DNA of 64,000 bases, from NCBI RefSeq assembly GCF_019710635.1, contig NZ_JAIFZS010000040.1, positions 1 to 64,000 of the forward strand, given 5' to 3'. Within the stretch, counting starts at the first letter, position 1. Each line of letters opens with the position of its first letter. The position numbers and the translations under genes are program-made. The notes beneath the pieces were generated by a model. The model did not search any database and had not been told where the DNA came from. It saw only the letters and a list, made by a program, of their open reading frames with translations. Of the stretch, positions 49,792 through 58,490 are shown in pieces. The DNA is from Mycolicibacterium xanthum. GTDB lineage: Bacteria > Actinomycetota > Actinomycetes > Mycobacteriales > Mycobacteriaceae.

Positions 49792-50148
49792 GCGGCGAGA
49801 TTACAACAGGCCGTGGCGGCGGGGTGAGCGCGCGTCCCGGCCGACGGCCGGCATCCCGCCGTGCCCTGACAAATCACACAGCAAACATGGACACCGGAAC
49901 CTTCCGGTCGACGCGACCGCGGTCACACCACCGCCGGCAGGTACGCCACCTCACCCTCACCCCCGCACCAACGCCGGGCCCTCATCCAGATCTGGTCACA
50001 TGTAGCCAATCTCACACCGCCAAAGTTGATTTACCCAGAATTAACAAGGACCATCGAGGTGTTCCACTGATGGGTGATCCCCATCGGGATCAGCGGAACA
50101 GCAAACAGATCCCCGCAATCCGGGGACCGATCAAGGAGTTGAGTCACC
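49792..50148. other. 357-bp gap before the 47-aa gene
   Basis: The first part (49792-49980) is GC rich with nothing recognisable. From about 50000 it becomes AT richer (TTGATTTACCCAGAATTAAC near 50023-50042), which could hold a promoter. An inverted repeat at 50075-50092 and a ribosome site AAGGAG (50133-50138) precede the small gene. Confidence 0.5.
50075..50092. promoter_or_regulatory. Inverted repeat before the 47-aa gene
   Basis: TGATCCC-CATC-GGGATCA is a perfect seven-base inverted repeat with a four-base spacer, 57 bp before ATG 50149. It could be an operator or a leader hairpin. Confidence 0.4.
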
Positions 50149-50292
50149 ATGTCCTTCGCGCAGTTTCGCGCAGACCTGAAGCGATCCGTCGATCGACGTC
50201 GCCTCTATGCGCGGATCAATGCACTGCCGGATTCCACGGTTCGCGACGAGCTGCTGGCCATCGCACTTCGGCACGAGGACGACCACCGCTGA
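50149..50292 (+). CDS. Small 47-aa charged protein
   Basis: Reads MSFAQFRADLKRSVDRRRLY and then ARINALPDSTVRDELLAIAL, RHEDDHR. It is basic in the first half, helical and acidic at the end. ATG 50149 has AAGGAG ten bases upstream, and codon third positions are G/C rich as in neighbouring genes, so it looks genuine. I recall similar short hypothetical proteins in other mycobacteria but no function. It is convergent with pfkB, whose stop is 25 bp away, and the location beside the DosR cluster may be meaningful. Confidence 0.65.
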   Translation: MSFAQFRADLKRSVDRRRLYARINALPDSTVRDELLAIALRHEDDHR

Positions 50293-50317
50293 CGCGGAAC
50301 TCCGCCCCACCCGACGG

Positions 50318-51322
50318 TCAGTCCAGGCAGGGCTGCATCTCCGGCGCTCCGGACGGCTGGACCGCTTCCGGCACCTCCGATATCTCCGACGGCATCGCGA
50401 CCATACCGAAGTAGCGTTCGACATCGGCGCGGACGTAGGCCGAGGTGCCGACGGTGAGCAGTTTGGCCGCCGCTGCCGCGATGCCGTACCGCACGGCCTC
50501 GCGCAGCGGCCAGCCGCGGCTCAGCCCGACGGTGATCGCCGCGACCATCGCGTCACCGGCACCGACGCCGCTGACTGCGTGCACCGGGATGGCCGAGAAC
50601 CGGAGGCTTTCGCGCCGGGTCACCAGCAGGGCGCCGTCGGCTCCCAGTGACACCACCACGGCCTCCGTCACTCCCCGCTCGATGAGTTCACGGGCCGCGG
50701 CCAACTGCTCGGACTCGGTCTTCAGCGGGTGGCCGAAGCACTCCCGCAGCTCACGCACGCTCGGCTTGAGCACGAACACCCCGCCGCGCATGTGCGCCAG
50801 CCCGCCGCCGGACGAATCGAGGATCAGGCGCGCGCCGGCGTCCCGGCACACCGCCGCGACACGCTGATAGAAGTCCGGGGCGACACCGGGTGGCAGGCTT
50901 CCGCTGGCCACCACGAACTCCGCGGAAGCCGCGGCGCTGCGCAGGACGTCGAGGCATTGCGCCTGCTCGGCGAGGGTGAGCGCGGGGCCCGGCAGGACGA
51001 ACCGGTACTGCAGGCCGGTGGTGCGCTCGTTGACGGTGAAGCTCTCGCGGGTCGATCCGCGGATCGGCACCGCGATGTTCGCCACACCCGATGCCGTGAG
51101 CAGCTCGACGAGCCGGGCGCCGGCCGGGCCGCCCGCGGTGCAGACGGCCGAGACCGACGCGCCCAGCACATGGGCGAACCGCGCGACGTTGATCCCCCCG
51201 CCGCCGGGGTCGCACCGGTCGGCGACGCACCGGATCTTGCTGGTGGGCCGCACCTCGTCGGCATCGGTGGTGATGTCGAGTGCGGGGTTCATCGTCAGGG
51301 TGACGATCGACGACCCGCTCAC
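50318..51322 (-). CDS. pfkB: PfkB-family sugar kinase, DosR-regulon type
   Basis: 334-aa ribokinase-fold kinase very similar to M. tuberculosis PfkB (Rv2029c), a phosphofructokinase-2-type enzyme of the dormancy regulon. It carries [10 protein letters not shown] at the start, the substrate loop [11 protein letters not shown] near residues 38-48, [11 protein letters not shown], and the ATP/anion-hole motif SGVGAGDAM with catalytic Asp near residue 255. Its start overlaps the stop of the Rv2030c-like gene by four bases, so both are probably driven from the DosR-like box at 53455. Confidence 0.93.
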   Translation of the reverse strand: MSGSSIVTLTMNPALDITTDADEVRPTSKIRCVADRCDPGGGGINVARFAHVLGASVSAVCTAGGPAGARLVELLTASGVANIAVPIRGSTRESFTVNERTTGLQYRFVLPGPALTLAEQAQCLDVLRSAAASAEFVVASGSLPPGVAPDFYQRVAAVCRDAGARLILDSSGGGLAHMRGGVFVLKPSVRELRECFGHPLKTESEQLAAARELIERGVTEAVVVSLGADGALLVTRRESLRFSAIPVHAVSGVGAGDAMVAAITVGLSRGWPLREAVRYGIAAAAAKLLTVGTSAYVRADVERYFGMVAMPSEISEVPEAVQPSGAPEMQPCLD

Positions 51323-53367
51323 AGGCCGCTCGGGTAGGTCTCGGGCGTCTCGCCGGCGACCCAGAGGCTGGTGACCTCCAGGGGCTCCAGGGCCGTGGTC
51401 GTGTCGATGTGGATGATCGCGTCGAACTGGTCACCCGGCCGCACGTGGTAGTAGTGGCTCTGCCGCTCCGTGGCGGGGAGGTAGATCACGCCGATCGCGC
51501 GCCCGAGTCGCACCGCGTCCAACGGCCCGGCGGCCTCACCGGCGAGCAACGGCGACACCACGAACGGCGACCTGTCGGCGTCGTGCAACAGGTCCTCGAT
51601 GCTGCCGGCCAGCGCCGGCCGCACCACCTTGCGCTCGGCGGGGCCACCCCATTCGGTAGCCGCGGTGACCGTGCCGGTGTAGGTCGTGAAACCGATCAGC
51701 CGGGTGGCGTCGCCGTACTGTTCACGCGCGAGCTGCCCCAGGGTGAGCTGGCCGTCCGCGCCGACCTCGGTGGCCCGGGCGTCCCCGACGTGAGAGTTGT
51801 GCGCCCACACCACGATCCGGGCCGGATCGGCGCCTCCAGCGCTACCGTGCCGGTCGAGATGGGCCAGCAGCGCCGACAGCGTCTGCGCCATGTGCCGGTC
51901 CCGCAGGTTCCACGACGTCACCCGTGACCCGAACATGGCGCGGTAGTACACCTCGGCGTTGCGCACGGTCTGGGCGTTCTGCTGGGCGTAGAACAGTGCG
52001 TCCTCGGCCAGCATCCCGTCGCGACGCAGGTAGTCCAGCGCGTTGCGCTGCAGATCGACCAGCTGATCGATGGCCTCCCGTTCGCAGGACGGCCCGGCGC
52101 CGAACGCGGCGGCGTAACCGTAGGCCTGCCCGTCGTCGGCCGCGGTGTGGTCGAAACACCCGTAGCGTTCCCGCGCCCGCTGCGCCGCCGCCGAATCGAC
52201 GGTGTCCAGATACGCGATGACCTCGCGGACCGACCGGTGCAGGCTGTAGAGATCCAGCCCGTAGAACCCCGTCTCGCGCTCGCCCGCCGACCGTCGGCCG
52301 GCGTTGTGGTCACGCAGCCAGTCCACGAAGTCGCGGACGGCGGTGTTGCGCCACATCCATCCGGGGAAGCGCTCGAACCCGGAAAGCGCCGCGTCCGCCG
52401 AGGCATCGTCACCGACCCCGCGGACGTGGCGGTTGACGCGATAGGCGTCGGGCCAGTCCGCCTCGGCAGCGACCGCGCAGAACCCCTTCTCCTCGATCAG
52501 CCACTTGGTGATCTCCGCCCTGGCCCGGTAGAACTCGTCGGTCCCGTGCGAGCTCTCGCCGATCAGGACGATGCGGGCATCCCCGACGATGGCCTCCAGC
52601 GCAGCGGACGGCGGCACGCCCGACGGCGCCTCGACGGCACACCGCGCGATGACCTGCGCGGGCGATTCGGCTGCCGGAACCTCCTGTTCCTGCCCGGTCG
52701 GGGTCTCCAGCAAACCCCGGACCTCGTCGTCGGTGACCTGACGGAAGTCCCAGAACGACTCGCCCACCGCGAGGAACGGTGTCGGCATGGACGCGCAGAC
52801 CACCTCGTCGACCAGGCCGGCGAACTCACGGCAGGTCGACTCGGGGGCCGCGGGAACGGCGACGACGATCTCGGCCGGATCGCGGTCGCGCAGCGCCCCC
52901 ACCGCGGCGAACATGCTCGCACCGGTGGCCAGCCCGTCGTCGACCAGGATGACCGTCTTGCCCGCCACCTCCAGCGGGGGGCGGCCACCGCGGTACGTGG
53001 CCTCACGGCGCTGCAGTTCGCGCCCCTCCCGCTCGGCGACCTCGCGCAACTGCTCGGGCGTGATCCCGGCGGCCCGCACGACGTCGTCGTTGAGGACGAC
53101 CCGTCCACCGCTGGCCAGCGCGCCCATCGCGTACTCCTCATGGCCGGGAACACCCAGCTTGCGCACGATGAACGGATCCAGCGGAGCCCCGAGGGCCGCC
53201 GCCACCTCCCAGGCCACCGGGACCCCGCCGCGCGCCAGACCGAGCACGACCACGCCCTCCCGGCCCCGGTAGCCGGCGAGCAGACCGGCCAGTACCCGGC
53301 CCGCCTCGCGTCGATCGCGAAAGACCCGCCGCGGGGTGTTGCCCGCAGCCCGTCGCGCGGTTGTCAT
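51319..53367 (-). CDS. Phosphoribosyltransferase-erythromycin esterase fusion, Rv2030c-like
   Basis: 682 aa, essentially the length of Rv2030c. Residues about 15-215 are a PRTase domain with the PRPP-binding motif [10 protein letters not shown] near 141-150. Residues about 250-670 are an erythromycin-esterase-like domain with [14 protein letters not shown] and [10 protein letters not shown]. Rv2030c belongs to the DosR regulon, but its reaction is not established. Macrolide resistance is not implied by the context. It is the first gene of the leftward unit with pfkB, about 85 bp after a DosR-like palindrome. Confidence 0.92.
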   Translation of the reverse strand: MTTARRAAGNTPRRVFRDRREAGRVLAGLLAGYRGREGVVVLGLARGGVPVAWEVAAALGAPLDPFIVRKLGVPGHEEYAMGALASGGRVVLNDDVVRAAGITPEQLREVAEREGRELQRREATYRGGRPPLEVAGKTVILVDDGLATGASMFAAVGALRDRDPAEIVVAVPAAPESTCREFAGLVDEVVCASMPTPFLAVGESFWDFRQVTDDEVRGLLETPTGQEQEVPAAESPAQVIARCAVEAPSGVPPSAALEAIVGDARIVLIGESSHGTDEFYRARAEITKWLIEEKGFCAVAAEADWPDAYRVNRHVRGVGDDASADAALSGFERFPGWMWRNTAVRDFVDWLRDHNAGRRSAGERETGFYGLDLYSLHRSVREVIAYLDTVDSAAAQRARERYGCFDHTAADDGQAYGYAAAFGAGPSCEREAIDQLVDLQRNALDYLRRDGMLAEDALFYAQQNAQTVRNAEVYYRAMFGSRVTSWNLRDRHMAQTLSALLAHLDRHGSAGGADPARIVVWAHNSHVGDARATEVGADGQLTLGQLAREQYGDATRLIGFTTYTGTVTAATEWGGPAERKVVRPALAGSIEDLLHDADRSPFVVSPLLAGEAAGPLDAVRLGRAIGVIYLPATERQSHYYHVRPGDQFDAIIHIDTTTALEPLEVTSLWVAGETPETYPSGL

Positions 53368-53454
53368 GATGCGCCTCCGCTCGCTGGGCGCGCCGGCCCT
53401 GGACCCGGCCGGTGCCTGCTTCTGTAGCAGACCACGGTGGCCGGGCCGTCACTA

Positions 53455-53468
53455 GGGACGGAAGTCCC
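53455..53468. promoter_or_regulatory. DosR (DevR) box for the Rv2030c-pfkB unit
   Basis: GGGAC-GGAA-GTCCC has both half sites of the DosR consensus (GGGAC-N4-GTCCC) with the right spacing. It lies 88 bp upstream of the Rv2030c-like ATG. This predicts induction by hypoxia, nitric oxide or carbon monoxide through DosR. Confidence 0.8.
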
Positions 53469-53475
53469 GTATCTC

Positions 53476-53585
53476 GTCGGCGAAGACGACAATCCGGCTC
53501 CGGTCGACGAAGACGACAATCCGGCTTCCGTCGACGAAGACGACAATCCGGCCTTCAGTCGACGAAGACGACAATCCGGCCTTCA
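53476..53585. repeat. 27/28-bp tandem repeat copied from the end of the GH65 gene
   Basis: Four units lie at 53476-53502, 53503-53529, 53530-53557 and 53558-53585, each built on GTCGACGAAGACGACAATCC followed by GGC and a short variable end. A fifth, diverged copy (from 53586) is the last coding stretch of the OtsB1/GH65-like gene, and the gene's stop codon falls in the fourth unit. Read on the minus strand each unit repeats the protein end as IVVFVD. Confidence 0.9.
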
Positions 53586-56500
53586 GTCGGCGAAGACGAT
53601 CGTGCGGCCCGCCGCCAGCGTCCGGCAGTCGTCACGGCACTGCACCATCACCGGGGCGGCATCGCCCGGTTCGGCGCTCAACGTCGCGGTACGCCCGGTC
53701 ACCGCCAGCCGGAGCCGATGACCGCGGTAGCGGAAGGTGAACTCGAGGGTGCCCAGCGACGGCGGCCACATCGGTCCGACCACGATGCGGTCCCGCCGCA
53801 TCTCCAGCCCGGTGAAGCAGCGCTGCACCAGGTCGATGCTTCCCGCCATCGCCGCCAGATGAATGCCCTCGGCCGTGGTGCCCCCCTGGACGTCGGCGAT
53901 GTCGGAGGCCAGCGTCTGCTCGAAGTACCCCATCGCCACGCGCCGGTTGCCGCGGGTCAGCACCCATGCGTGCACCAGGGCGCTCAACGTCGAGCCGTGC
54001 GACGTCCTGGAGCAGTAGTAGTCGATGGTCCTGGGGATCTGGTCGGGGGTGAACGGGTAGCCGAGCCGGTCGAAGAGCTCGTAGAGCTCGTCGGCGGACA
54101 ACAGGTAGAACAGCATCAACGTGTCGGCCTGTTTGGCCGCCTTGTAGTTGTTGACGCTGTCGTTCTCCGCCTCCAGGATGCGGTCGAGCCGCTTGAGGTC
54201 GTCGTAGCGGGCACGGTAACCGTCCCAATCCAGCTCGGCCAGCTCCTGGTAGCCCTCGAACTGGCTGATCACCCCGTCGTGGAACGGGACGAACATCCGC
54301 CGGCTGACGTCCTCCCAGCGGCACAGCTCCTCATCGGTGATCCCCAGTCTCTCCAGCAGCGCCAGCCGGTAGTACAGCGGCATCCGCTCGAGGGCCTCCA
54401 ACGCACGCAGGATCACCCACACCGCCATCACGTTGGTGTAGGAGTTGTTGTCGATGCCGTCGAAATCTCTTCCCGGATAACCGGAATGGAACTCGTCGGG
54501 GCCGATGACGCCGCGGATCACGTACCGGCCCCTGGCCTCGTCGAGGTGGGCCAGGCTGACCCAGAACCGGGCGATCGCGGCGAGCATCTCGGCCCCGTAG
54601 TCGATCAGGAAGCTGCCGTCACCGGTCACCTCGTAGTGTTGCCACACGTTGTAGGCAATGGCGATGCCGACGTGATGCGCCCGGGCGCTGGCATCCGGGT
54701 TCCACCGCCCGGAGCGCGGATTCAGATGCAGCTGCTGGCTCTCCTCGCGCCCGTCGCTGCCCGATTGCCAGGGGAACATCGCTCCGGCATGACCGGCCAG
54801 CGCCGCCGCCCGGCGCGCTTCGGGCAGCCGGCGATACCGGTACCTCAGCAGCGAACGGGTGACCTCCGGCAGCCGCATGTTCGTCACCGGGAACACGAAC
54901 AGCTCGTCCCAGAACACGTGTCCGCGGTAGGCCTCGCCGTGCAACCCGCGGGCGGGCACCCCGACGTCGAGATCGGCGGTGTGCGGGGACACCGTCTGCA
55001 GTAGATGCAGCTGATACATCCGCACGATGCGCGACAGGTCGGTGTTGTCGGCCAGCTCGATGTTGACCCGCTCCCACAGGTGTGCCCACGCCAGCCGGTG
55101 GCCGACCTCGAGGTCGGGCACCCCACCGGCCCGGATCAGCTCGCGTTCGGCCGCGGCGTCCGGCCCGGAGATGCCGTGATCACGGCTGGTGAAGACGGTG
55201 GCCACCTTGTCCAGCGTGACGCTCCGGCCCTCGCCGACCTCGACGGTGACGTCATGGCCGACGCGGAGATCCCCGGTGCACGGGCTGCGCCGGGCGCCCG
55301 GTTCGCCGCGCACGCGGGTGCGCAGCGCGACGGCGATGCGGATTCGCGACTCCACCGTCTCCGCGCTCAACAACACCGAGTCGTCGGACAGTGCCCTGGT
55401 CTCGACGACCTCGAGGTGGCGCGAGGACAGGTCGCGGTACCGTTCCACCCCGCGGTTGGCCACGTCGCCGTCGATCAGCGAACGGAACTCCAACTGGCCC
55501 GACCAGTTCTGCGGTTCCACCGTCGTCTCCATGGCGGCCACGTGCGGCAGGTGCATCGCGACGAAGCGCTTCTGGATGATCCGGGTCCTGCGCCCGGTGG
55601 GGTCGCAGAACACGAGGTCGCGGGTCAGCGTGGCCCGGCGCAGGTCGATGGTGACCAGATAGGAGGCGATGTCGGCGGCGTCGATGTCGAACCACGGCCC
55701 GCCGTCGATCCGGAAGGTCAACGACAGGAAGTTCGGCAGGTTCACCAGGCTCTCGTTGTCGATGACGGTACCGGCGACCTCGTCGGTGAGACGGTTGTAG
55801 ATCCCCGCCACATAGGTTGCCGGGTAGTGGAATTCGCCCGCCGACGACTCCGGCGCCGCGCCCCGCACCGCCAGGTATCCGTTACCCATGGTGCACAGGG
55901 CCTCGCGCAGCTTCTCGTCGTGCGCGTCGTAGCCGCCGTAAGTCTGCTCCCAGGGGCTGGGAGTGACCTTCTTCTCGGCGGCGAGCCGGCCGACGATCCG
56001 CTGCAGAAACCGCAGGACGGCCTCCGGATCGTCGAGGACGAAACGGGCCGCCGACCGCCGATCCTCGCCGTCGGCCTGACGCACGGCCACCCCGATGCCG
56101 TTGAGCCGGATCGCGTCGAAGGCGTCCTCGTCGGTGACGTCGTCGCCGATGTAGATCGGCAGCATCAGATCGGTGCCGTTGATCTTCTCCATGATCCACT
56201 CCAGGGCCGTGCCCTTGCCCCAGTCGACGTCGGGCCGGACCTCGACCACCATCCGCCCGCCCGTCACCCGCAGCCGGTGATGCTGGCCGATGGTCCGCAC
56301 GGCGGCCACCACCTCGTCGATGCGTTCGGGTGCGACGTTGCGGTAGTGCACCGCCACCGCGAACTTCTTGTCTTCGATCAACAGCCCGTCGACCGTGGCC
56401 AGCCGCTGCTGCAGATCGGCGACCGCGGCCGCCAGCGACCGGACCGCCTCGGCGCCCGCCTCGTGCTGGTGGTACTCGCCCTCGGGCGACACCAGCTCGA

Positions 56501-57155
56501 AGCCGTGACTGCCCGCGTACCAGATACCGGGCACGCCGACCCGGCTCCGGATGTCCGCCAGATCCCGGCCGCTGAGCACCGCGACCGGGCAGTGCTCGGC
56601 CAGTGCGGCAAGTGTGGCCTCGGCCCCGGGGATCAACCGGGCCGCGCCGGGATCGTCGACGATCTCCGAGAGCGTGCCGTCGAAGTCCAGGCACACCACC
56701 GGCTGCCTGGTGGCGATCAAGGTCTGGATCTCACTGCCGGACTCCAGCGCGTCGGCCATCGAGTCGGTGCGGTCGAAGTTGTCGCGGACGGCGACCGCCA
56801 GCAGATCGGACACCACCACGTCGGCGCCGGACCGGCGCAGCCCGTCGCCGGCGCCGCCCCGGTCGACGCCGATGACCAGACCGAACCCGCCGTCGCGGGC
56901 GGCCGTCACCCCGGCGTCGGTGTCGTCGATCACCACGGTTCGCGCCGGGCGCACCCCGAGCCGGCGGGCGGTCTCGTGCAACGCCGCCGGATCGGGCGGG
57001 CCGGGAAGCCCCGGCTCGCTCACCGGTACGGCGGTACCGATGCCCGCGGCCTCCACCCGCCGCTTCAGGTCGGCGGCGGACGGGGCCGCCGCGCCGTCGA
57101 AGCCGAAGATCACCGCGTCGTGATGGCGCGGGTCGACGAAGACGGGAAGCCGCAT
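53583..57155 (-). CDS. otsB1: Trehalose-6-phosphate phosphatase / GH65 phosphorylase fusion, OtsB1-like
   Basis: 1190 aa in three parts. Residues 1-125 are a shortened HAD-like domain whose first motif reads VIFGFDG, lacking the nucleophilic Asp. Residues about 148-385 are an OtsB trehalose-phosphatase domain with the intact VCLDFDGT and GDDVTDEDAF. Residues about 400-1185 are a GH65 (trehalose/kojibiose phosphorylase-like) enzyme with YRGHVFWDELFVFP and the acid Glu in GPDEFHSGYPG near 888. It corresponds to Rv2006 of M. tuberculosis, a DosR-regulon gene of about 1327 aa; the difference is mainly in the N-terminal HAD part. GGAGGAG precedes ATG 57155. It likely links trehalose turnover to dormancy, but OtsB1 function is not proven. 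Confidence 0.9.
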   Translation of the reverse strand: MRLPVFVDPRHHDAVIFGFDGAAAPSAADLKRRVEAAGIGTAVPVSEPGLPGPPDPAALHETARRLGVRPARTVVIDDTDAGVTAARDGGFGLVIGVDRGGAGDGLRRSGADVVVSDLLAVAVRDNFDRTDSMADALESGSEIQTLIATRQPVVCLDFDGTLSEIVDDPGAARLIPGAEATLAALAEHCPVAVLSGRDLADIRSRVGVPGIWYAGSHGFELVSPEGEYHQHEAGAEAVRSLAAAVADLQQRLATVDGLLIEDKKFAVAVHYRNVAPERIDEVVAAVRTIGQHHRLRVTGGRMVVEVRPDVDWGKGTALEWIMEKINGTDLMLPIYIGDDVTDEDAFDAIRLNGIGVAVRQADGEDRRSAARFVLDDPEAVLRFLQRIVGRLAAEKKVTPSPWEQTYGGYDAHDEKLREALCTMGNGYLAVRGAAPESSAGEFHYPATYVAGIYNRLTDEVAGTVIDNESLVNLPNFLSLTFRIDGGPWFDIDAADIASYLVTIDLRRATLTRDLVFCDPTGRRTRIIQKRFVAMHLPHVAAMETTVEPQNWSGQLEFRSLIDGDVANRGVERYRDLSSRHLEVVETRALSDDSVLLSAETVESRIRIAVALRTRVRGEPGARRSPCTGDLRVGHDVTVEVGEGRSVTLDKVATVFTSRDHGISGPDAAAERELIRAGGVPDLEVGHRLAWAHLWERVNIELADNTDLSRIVRMYQLHLLQTVSPHTADLDVGVPARGLHGEAYRGHVFWDELFVFPVTNMRLPEVTRSLLRYRYRRLPEARRAAALAGHAGAMFPWQSGSDGREESQQLHLNPRSGRWNPDASARAHHVGIAIAYNVWQHYEVTGDGSFLIDYGAEMLAAIARFWVSLAHLDEARGRYVIRGVIGPDEFHSGYPGRDFDGIDNNSYTNVMAVWVILRALEALERMPLYYRLALLERLGITDEELCRWEDVSRRMFVPFHDGVISQFEGYQELAELDWDGYRARYDDLKRLDRILEAENDSVNNYKAAKQADTLMLFYLLSADELYELFDRLGYPFTPDQIPRTIDYYCSRTSHGSTLSALVHAWVLTRGNRRVAMGYFEQTLASDIADVQGGTTAEGIHLAAMAGSIDLVQRCFTGLEMRRDRIVVGPMWPPSLGTLEFTFRYRGHRLRLAVTGRTATLSAEPGDAAPVMVQCRDDCRTLAAGRTIVFAD

Positions 57156-57164
57156 CGCTCCTCC

Positions 57165-57181
57165 TGGGGTCTCGGACCCCA
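57165..57181. promoter_or_regulatory. 17-bp palindrome over the OtsB1 leader
   Basis: TGGGGTC-TCG-GACCCCA is a perfect seven-base inverted repeat with three-base spacer, ending ten bases before the ATG. On the transcript it forms a hairpin that overlaps the GGAGGAG ribosome site, so it could affect translation or be a second regulator site. Confidence 0.4.
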
Positions 57182-57211
57182 ATGTCAGCGCCCCGGACCC
57201 GGATGTGGCTA

Positions 57212-57225
57212 GGGCACGAAGTCCC
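57212..57225. promoter_or_regulatory. Imperfect DosR box for the OtsB1-like gene
   Basis: GGGCA-CGAA-GTCCC keeps the spacing and one perfect half of GGGAC-N4-GTCCC. It is 57 bp upstream of the OtsB1-like ATG, a usual DosR distance. Confidence 0.55.
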
Positions 57226-57432
57226 CGGTGCACTCCAGCAGGCGCACTACCGTTCCCCGCGTATCCTCCGAATAGGGGCCTCGACGAAGCCTGCGTTCGC
57301 CGAGAACCGGTCCGCATGGGCATCGCGTGGTGTCGGTGAAACCCGACGCGGGGGCGCTCGCCCGTCGGGTCGTCGCGCCGGCGGTGCGACGGCTGCCGTT
57401 CGACGCCGCGCGGCCTGCTCAGCGGGGCATTG

Positions 57433-57446
57433 GGGACCATTGGCCC
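57433..57446. promoter_or_regulatory. DosR box for the Acg-like/USP unit
   Basis: GGGAC-CATT-GGCCC differs from GGGAC-N4-GTCCC at one base in the second half. It is 55 bp before ATG 57501, so it probably drives the nitroreductase and universal stress genes. Confidence 0.65.
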
Positions 57447-57500
57447 TGTTCCCGCAGGCGGCGCGGGGCCACAGTGGAGATATCTGAACGGAGGTCCGAG

Positions 57501-58487
57501 ATGCGCGACGTCGTGGTGGACACCGAGGTGATCAGGGACGCCCTGTGGCTGGCCTGCCGTGCCCCGTCGCTGCACAACAGCCAGCCGTGGCGGTGGCGGA
57601 TCGAGGGCAGCGCCGTACAGCTGTTCCTCGACGCCGAGCGCGCACCCCGGCACACCGACACCACCGGCCGGGAACTGGTGATCAGCTGTGGCGCGGTGCT
57701 CGACCACTTCCGGGTCGCGATGGCCGCGGCGGCCTGGCACACCAATGTCGACCGGTTCCCCAACCCGAACAATCACCACCACCTGGCCTCCCTGGATTTC
57801 TCACCGCTGGACTTCGTGACCGACGGGCACCGCCAACGTGCCGATGCCATCCTGCGGCGGCGTACCGATCGGCTGCCGTTCGCCGCACCGGAGGACTGGG
57901 AAGCCTTCGCCGAGAGTCTGGCCCCGGCCGGCGGGATCGACGACGTGCGGGTCGACGTGATCGGCGAGGAAGGGCGCGCCGCGCTCGCCGAGGCGTCGCA
58001 GCTGACCGAATCGCTTCGCCTCTACGACTCCCCCTACCACGCCGAACTGGTCGGGTGGACCGTCGATCTACCGCTCGACGAGGGCATTCCGGCCAGTGCG
58101 CTGCCGTCGGCCGCCGAGAGCGACCGGGTCGACATCGGGCGGACCTTCCCGGTCGTGAAGCATCCGGAGCGGCGGCGCGAGATCGCCGACGACCACGCGA
58201 ACGTCGTGGTGTTGTCGACCTACGACGACACGGTCCACAACTATCTGCGATGCGGAGAGGCGTTGTCGGCCGTCCTGCTCGACGCCACCATGGCCGGCCT
58301 GGCGACCTGCACGCTGACCCACATCACCGAGGTTCCCGCCAGCCGGCAGGTCGTCGCCGAGATGATCGGCGCGGGCGACGCGGTGACACCGCAGGTGCTG
58401 ATCCGGGTCGGCGTCGCACCCGGCAGCGAGGACATGTCCCCGCCCACCCCGCGCCGCCCGATCGACGAGGTACTGGAGATCAGGTAG
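57501..58487 (+). CDS. acg: Acg-like nitroreductase-family protein
   Basis: 328 aa, close in length to Acg (Rv2032) of the DosR regulon. CRAPSLHNSQPWRWRI at about residues 17-32 is the FMN-binding start, DRLPFA follows, and the C-terminal half repeats the fold with MAGLATCTLTH. Acg proteins are a divergent group that bind FMN but appear to lack normal nitroreductase activity. ATG 57501 has GGAGG six bases upstream and a DosR-like box further up; longer readings run over that box and are rejected. The universal stress gene follows after three bases. Confidence 0.9.
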   Translation: MRDVVVDTEVIRDALWLACRAPSLHNSQPWRWRIEGSAVQLFLDAERAPRHTDTTGRELVISCGAVLDHFRVAMAAAAWHTNVDRFPNPNNHHHLASLDFSPLDFVTDGHRQRADAILRRRTDRLPFAAPEDWEAFAESLAPAGGIDDVRVDVIGEEGRAALAEASQLTESLRLYDSPYHAELVGWTVDLPLDEGIPASALPSAAESDRVDIGRTFPVVKHPERRREIADDHANVVVLSTYDDTVHNYLRCGEALSAVLLDATMAGLATCTLTHITEVPASRQVVAEMIGAGDAVTPQVLIRVGVAPGSEDMSPPTPRRPIDEVLEIR

Positions 58488-58490
58488 CCG

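Larger units (their letters stand above)
57156..57500. other. 345-bp divergent regulatory region with two DosR-like boxes
   Basis: The region separates the leftward OtsB1-like gene from the rightward nitroreductase gene. It holds the palindrome at 57165-57181 and DosR-like boxes at 57212-57225 and 57433-57446. The middle part (57240-57420) shows no gene I can support. Confidence 0.6.

Noticed and set aside
51319..53367. Macrolide resistance esterase
   Set aside because: The esterase-like domain is fused to a phosphoribosyltransferase as in Rv2030c and lies in a dormancy cluster, so resistance is not a supported reading.
53476..53585. CRISPR-like array
   Set aside because: Units are directly adjacent with no unique spacers, and they derive from the coding end of the neighbouring gene.
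55005..57212. 735-codon open frame on the plus strand opposite the OtsB1/GH65-like gene
   Set aside because: Composition of an antisense shadow and no domain; the minus-strand gene is clearly homologous to Rv2006.
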